Source of the DNA: Lachnospiraceae bacterium
GTDB lineage: Bacteria; Bacillota; Clostridia; Lachnospirales; Lachnospiraceae
Length of the DNA: 8,903 nt
Assembly (NCBI GenBank): GCA_031285465.1
Contig: JAITWD010000133.1
Coordinates: 1-8,903 of the forward strand
Direction: 5' to 3'
Of this stretch, positions 6,140 through 8,903 are shown in pieces. The notes below the pieces were generated by a model. It worked only from the letters and a program-made list of their open reading frames with translations, made no database searches and had not been told where the DNA came from. How positions within the stretch are numbered: position 1 is the first letter of the stretch; the number at the start of each line of letters is the position of its first letter. The translations under genes and the position numbers were made by a program.

Positions 6140-7033
6140 TTGAATAAACGAAAAGGACGCGGACGTTTTATCTTTTTTTGCCTGGCGCCGGCATTGATTC
6201 TTTACACCATTTTTATGATCTATCCCACCGTTAAGGTGTTTGAGATGTCTTTGTATAAATGGACCGGCTTTGTCGGTGAGAAGACCTTTGTCGGGATAAA
6301 TAATTTTATAATCTTACTGGAGGATGATTATTTTCTCCGTTCATTGCAAAACAGTATTCTGTTGATCGTGGTGGTGACGGTATTTACCATCAGCCTGTCG
6401 TTGACCTTTGCCGGAATCCTGACCCGTGAAAAAATCAAGGGACAAAGCATCTTCCGGATTATTTTCTACATTCCCAATATTTTGTCGATCGTGGTTATTT
6501 CCGCTATTTTCAGTGCCATCTATGATCCGGCTAATGGTTTGCTTAATTCCTTTTTGGCATTGTTTAAGCCTGGTGATGCCGAGCCGGTCTACTGGCTGGG
6601 CGACCAGAAAATAGTCATTTATTCGATCATTATAGCGATGATCTGGCAGGCGGTGGGCTATTATATGGTAATGTACATGGCCAGTATGTCGGCTGTGCCG
6701 GTTAGTCTTTATGAATGTGCCGATTTGGAAGGGGCCAGTCACATCAAACAGTTTTTTTCCATCACATTGCCTTTGATCTGGACCAATATCCGCACGACGC
6801 TGACCTTCTTTATCATCAGCACCATTAACCTATCCTTTATGATCGTCAAGGCAATGACCGACGGCGGTCCGGATGGCTCAACCGAGGTATTTCTTAGCTA
6901 CATGTACAAACAGGCCTACACCAATTCCAGTTATGGTTACGGAATGGCGATCGGCGTGGTGGTATTCGCCTTTTCCTTTGCCCTTTCAGGGATAGTTAAT
7001 GGCGTGACCAAACGGGAGAATCTGGAATATTGA
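6140..7033 (+). CDS. Sugar ABC transporter permease, MalF-like (CUT1)
   Basis: A 297-residue inner-membrane permease starting at TTG 6140. A short basic N-terminus (NKRKGRGR) leads into the first membrane helix (about 10-30). Further hydrophobic helices lie near 72-94, 105-127, 158-180, 214-236 and 268-288, the usual six. The cytoplasmic EAA loop that docks the ATPase is at about 187-212: ECADLEGA at 192-199, then F205 and the LP pair at 210-211. The length is normal for the family members that lack MalF's large extra domain. It forms the channel with the next permease and receives sugar from the upstream lipoprotein. The weak TTG start together with the intercistronic stem-loop fits lower output than the binding protein. 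No ATPase gene is in the window, so a shared MsmK/MalK-type ATPase elsewhere is expected. Confidence 0.92.
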   Translation: MNKRKGRGRFIFFCLAPALILYTIFMIYPTVKVFEMSLYKWTGFVGEKTFVGINNFIILLEDDYFLRSLQNSILLIVVVTVFTISLSLTFAGILTREKIKGQSIFRIIFYIPNILSIVVISAIFSAIYDPANGLLNSFLALFKPGDAEPVYWLGDQKIVIYSIIIAMIWQAVGYYMVMYMASMSAVPVSLYECADLEGASHIKQFFSITLPLIWTNIRTTLTFFIISTINLSFMIVKAMTDGGPDGSTEVFLSYMYKQAYTNSSYGYGMAIGVVVFAFSFALSGIVNGVTKRENLEY

Positions 7034-7086
7034 TTGGCGCCACAATAATTGGCATTTGCGGACTTTCATAGAGCATGAGGTGGGAT

Positions 7087-7971
7087 ATGAGAAAAAAGAT
7101 GAATGGCGGCAGGGGTCTGTCGCAGTTGATAATATATGTGGTGTTGAGCGCGCTGGCGATCAGTATTGTGGTGCCGGTCGCATGGGTATTTATGGCGAGT
7201 TTGCGGCAGGATAATGAATTTTATGGCAGTCCGTGGACCTTACCAGCCGGTCTTCATTTTCAAAACTTTGCCGATGCATGGGGCGAAGCGCGGATGGGCG
7301 AGTATTTTTTGAGTTCGGTCTTAGTTACGGGGATGGGGATCATACTGTTGCTGGCATTGGCTTTGCCGGCGGCTTATGCGCTGTCGCGCTTTCGCTTTCG
7401 TGGACACAAGGTAACCGGTATTTTTTTGATGGCCGGTCTGTTTATAAATATGAACTATATCGTGGTTCCGATCTTTCTAATGTTTGTTGATGCCGATAAG
7501 GCATTGAGAACGCTGTTTGGCGGTCCATTTTTTATGAATAACCTATTTATTCTGGCACTGGTATATGCATCTACGGCATTACCGTTTACCATCTATTTGC
7601 TGACCGGATATCTGTCTACATTGCCTAAGGAGTTTGAAGAAGCGGCCTATGTTGACGGTGCCGGTTACTTCGCGACGATGATCAAGGTAATTATGCCGAT
7701 GGCAAAACCAAGTATTGTTACGGTCATTTTATTTAATTTCCTGTTCTTCTGGAATGAGTATATTTTGTCAATGACATTATTGACCGAGATGAACGGTAAC
7801 CGTACCTTACCAGTGGGCTTGATGAATCTAATGAAAGCCGGTAAGGCGGCGGCTCACTTTGGTCAAATGTATGCTGGTCTGGTGATGGTGATGTTACCAA
7901 CCCTGATCCTTTATATTTTTGTGCAGAAAAAATTAACCCAGGGGATGACCGTCGGTGGACTTAAGGGGTAG
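7087..7971 (+). CDS. Sugar ABC transporter permease, MalG-like (CUT1)
   Basis: A 294-residue permease. ATG 7087 is preferred because GAGG (7077-7080, extended GAGGTGGG) stands six bases ahead; ATG 7075, in frame, lacks a site and would add MRWD. The first helix is at about 11-38. A periplasmic-side stretch with PWTLPAGLHFQNFADAW follows, matching the typical P-x-x-L-x-x-x-N-F pattern of the MalG family. The transmembrane core runs about 70-270. The EAA loop is nearly canonical: EAAYVDGA at 185-192, followed by IMPMAKP. The protein ends in the family's TQGMTVGGLKG-type tail. It pairs with the MalF-like protein 53 bases upstream, and both are in the same operon. The exact start is slightly uncertain; the function is not. 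Confidence 0.92.
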   Translation: MRKKMNGGRGLSQLIIYVVLSALAISIVVPVAWVFMASLRQDNEFYGSPWTLPAGLHFQNFADAWGEARMGEYFLSSVLVTGMGIILLLALALPAAYALSRFRFRGHKVTGIFLMAGLFINMNYIVVPIFLMFVDADKALRTLFGGPFFMNNLFILALVYASTALPFTIYLLTGYLSTLPKEFEEAAYVDGAGYFATMIKVIMPMAKPSIVTVILFNFLFFWNEYILSMTLLTEMNGNRTLPVGLMNLMKAGKAAAHFGQMYAGLVMVMLPTLILYIFVQKKLTQGMTVGGLKG

Positions 7972-8046
7972 CAATTCGCAATGCAGGTTCTTATGTAATA
8001 AGCGGTCGGTTTTCTTATGGACCGGGTTGAAGAGAGGTGGCGCGTG

Positions 8047-8235
8047 ATGAATGAATATACACTGAAGAAAATAAAAGGATTGCTGGCGGCCATATTGTTT
8101 CTGGTCTGTCTGGGAACGATCGTTATCGGTCATCGAACGGTCAGTTTGGGCGGTTTATTACAAATGCTGATCGGTCTGGCCGGATTGCTGGTCTTATTTT
8201 ACCTGTACAACCGCAGCTATACCAGAAAGGAATAG
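8047..8235 (+). CDS. Small two-helix membrane protein, DUF6903-like
   Basis: A 62-residue protein starting at ATG 8047, six bases after AGGTGG (8035-8040). A GTG at 8044, directly adjacent and in frame, is a possible alternative, and ATG 8017 is less likely because the site would then be inside the gene. Basic N-terminus (KKIK), helix 1 about 11-27, a short turn with GHRTVSLGG at 28-36, helix 2 about 37-54, then YNRSY and a charged tail, so both ends are probably cytoplasmic. From memory it resembles the DUF6903 family of small Firmicutes proteins found near sugar transport genes; this was not verified by search. It sits between the permeases (75 bases upstream) and the phosphorylase (7 bases downstream). 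An accessory role in the transporter is inferred only; no biochemical function is known to me. Confidence 0.75.
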   Translation: MNEYTLKKIKGLLAAILFLVCLGTIVIGHRTVSLGGLLQMLIGLAGLLVLFYLYNRSYTRKE

Positions 8236-8242
8236 GATATTG

Positions 8243-8903
8243 ATGAATAATGCTAAAAATGCTACGTCTGGTCGGGTGACCGTGCCGACCGATATTGATG
8301 TGATCCCGCAGACGCTGGATATCCTCAAACGGTGGGGGGCCGATGCCCTTCGCGATTGTGACGGAACCGAATTCCCAGCGGAACTTAAGGACAGCGGAGC
8401 CAAAATATATGCGACCTATTATACGACCCGTAAGGATAACGATTGGGCGAAAGCCCATCCAGAGGAAATCCAACAGTGCTATCTGACCACCGGATTTCAT
8501 GGCGCCGGTGACCAGGCGATGTCATTGACCATTCGTCTGTTGGATGGTATCAGTGAAGAGTTGATGCAGGTTAATAACCGTGATGATATCAAGCGGTGGT
8601 GGGAGGTGATCGATCGGACGACCGGTGAGGTGGTGCCGGTGGAGCATTGGTCGTATCAGGCGGAATCCGATACGGTTGTGATCGATCGGCCGATATCCTA
8701 TCATGAATATACCGTCAGCTTTCTCGCATATTTGATTTGGGATCCGGTCCATATGTATAATGCTGTGGTCAATGAATGGAAAGACTTTGAACCGCAGTTG
8801 ACCTTTGATGTCCGTCAGCCGCAGACAAGGGCCTATTCGCTTTTGCGTCTGCGAGCCTTTCTCGCGGACAATCCGCATGTGAATGTGGTTCGTTTCACCA
8901 CCT
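8243..8903 (+). CDS. GH112 beta-1,3-galactosyl-N-acetylhexosamine / galactosyl-rhamnose phosphorylase (3' truncated)
   Basis: The frame from ATG 8243 is open to the window end (220 full codons, no stop); the family is usually about 700-760 residues, so roughly two thirds is missing. AGGA at 8228-8231 and TAGGA at 8232-8236 precede the start. Family hallmarks visible from recall of GH112 sequences: GRVTVPTDIDV near the N-terminus, WGADALRDCDGT (31-42), YYTTRKDNDWAKAHPEEIQQ, RWWEVIDRTTGEVV, YTVSFLAYLIWDPVHMYN (W166-N173), LTFDVRQPQT and VVRFTT at the edge. GH112 enzymes are cytoplasmic (no signal peptide is present) and use phosphate to split beta-galactosides, releasing alpha-galactose 1-phosphate plus GalNAc/GlcNAc (EC 2.4.1.211) or L-rhamnose (EC 2.4.1.247). 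Which of these applies cannot be decided from this fragment, and the catalytic acid lies beyond the window. The four upstream genes would import its substrate. Confidence 0.9.
   Translation, partial: MNNAKNATSGRVTVPTDIDVIPQTLDILKRWGADALRDCDGTEFPAELKDSGAKIYATYYTTRKDNDWAKAHPEEIQQCYLTTGFHGAGDQAMSLTIRLLDGISEELMQVNNRDDIKRWWEVIDRTTGEVVPVEHWSYQAESDTVVIDRPISYHEYTVSFLAYLIWDPVHMYNAVVNEWKDFEPQLTFDVRQPQTRAYSLLRLRAFLADNPHVNVVRFTT

Noticed and set aside
6341..6742. 133-codon open frame on the - strand
   Set aside because: It lies entirely opposite the MalF-like permease, has His/Arg-rich low-quality content and no ribosome-binding context. It is a shadow of the real gene.
8003..8024. CGGTC/GACCG inverted repeat after the second permease
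   Set aside because: It has five pairs with a 12-base loop and no T-run. It is too weak to call a terminator or regulatory stem.
8141..8878. Several - strand open frames opposite the small membrane protein and GH112
   Set aside because: The + strand here encodes recognisable GH112 motifs without a stop, so the reverse frames are by-products of codon composition.

Overview
The window looks like chromosomal DNA from a Gram-positive anaerobe of the Firmicutes, most likely a clostridial (Lachnospiraceae/Eubacteriaceae-like) species. This is inferred from four things: strong AGGAGG-type Shine-Dalgarno sites with ATG, GTG and TTG starts; a lipobox lipoprotein as solute-binding protein; a CUT1 sugar transporter without its own ATPase gene; and the protein families present. 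No rRNA, tRNA, CRISPR array, insertion sequence or phage gene is visible. All genes lie on the + strand.

Region 1 (1-4178) is the 3' end of a cell-surface polysaccharide cluster. A 5'-truncated gene encodes a SAM-dependent methyltransferase fused to a kinase-like (APH/choline-kinase-fold) domain and a beta-rich tail. Eleven bases later comes a 746-residue family 2 glycosyltransferase with a degenerate N-terminal half and an intact GT2 domain. Both should act in the cytoplasm on a growing surface glycan.

Region 2 (4179-4555) is an AT-rich gap. It holds a possible decayed small ORF overlapping the glycosyltransferase end, a candidate extended -10 promoter (TGCTATAAT), small inverted repeats, and the strong ribosome-binding site of the next gene. 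No convincing terminator for the glycan genes was seen.

Region 3 (4556-8903, running off the right edge) is a sugar uptake and phosphorolysis operon. In order it encodes a lipoprotein sugar-binding protein, two CUT1 permeases, a 62-residue two-helix membrane protein (DUF6903-like), and the first 220 residues of a GH112 phosphorylase (galacto-N-biose/lacto-N-biose I phosphorylase or D-galactosyl-beta-1,4-L-rhamnose phosphorylase). The reading is that a beta-galactosyl disaccharide is captured outside the cell, imported using a shared ATPase encoded elsewhere, and split inside by phosphate to galactose 1-phosphate plus HexNAc or rhamnose. The gap between binding protein and first permease contains a terminator-like stem-loop and a second hairpin with an alternative pairing, just before a TTG-started permease. 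This arrangement would give more binding protein than permease.

The families are largely known. The least explained parts are the small membrane protein, the structured intercistronic RNA, and the fused methyltransferase-kinase protein.
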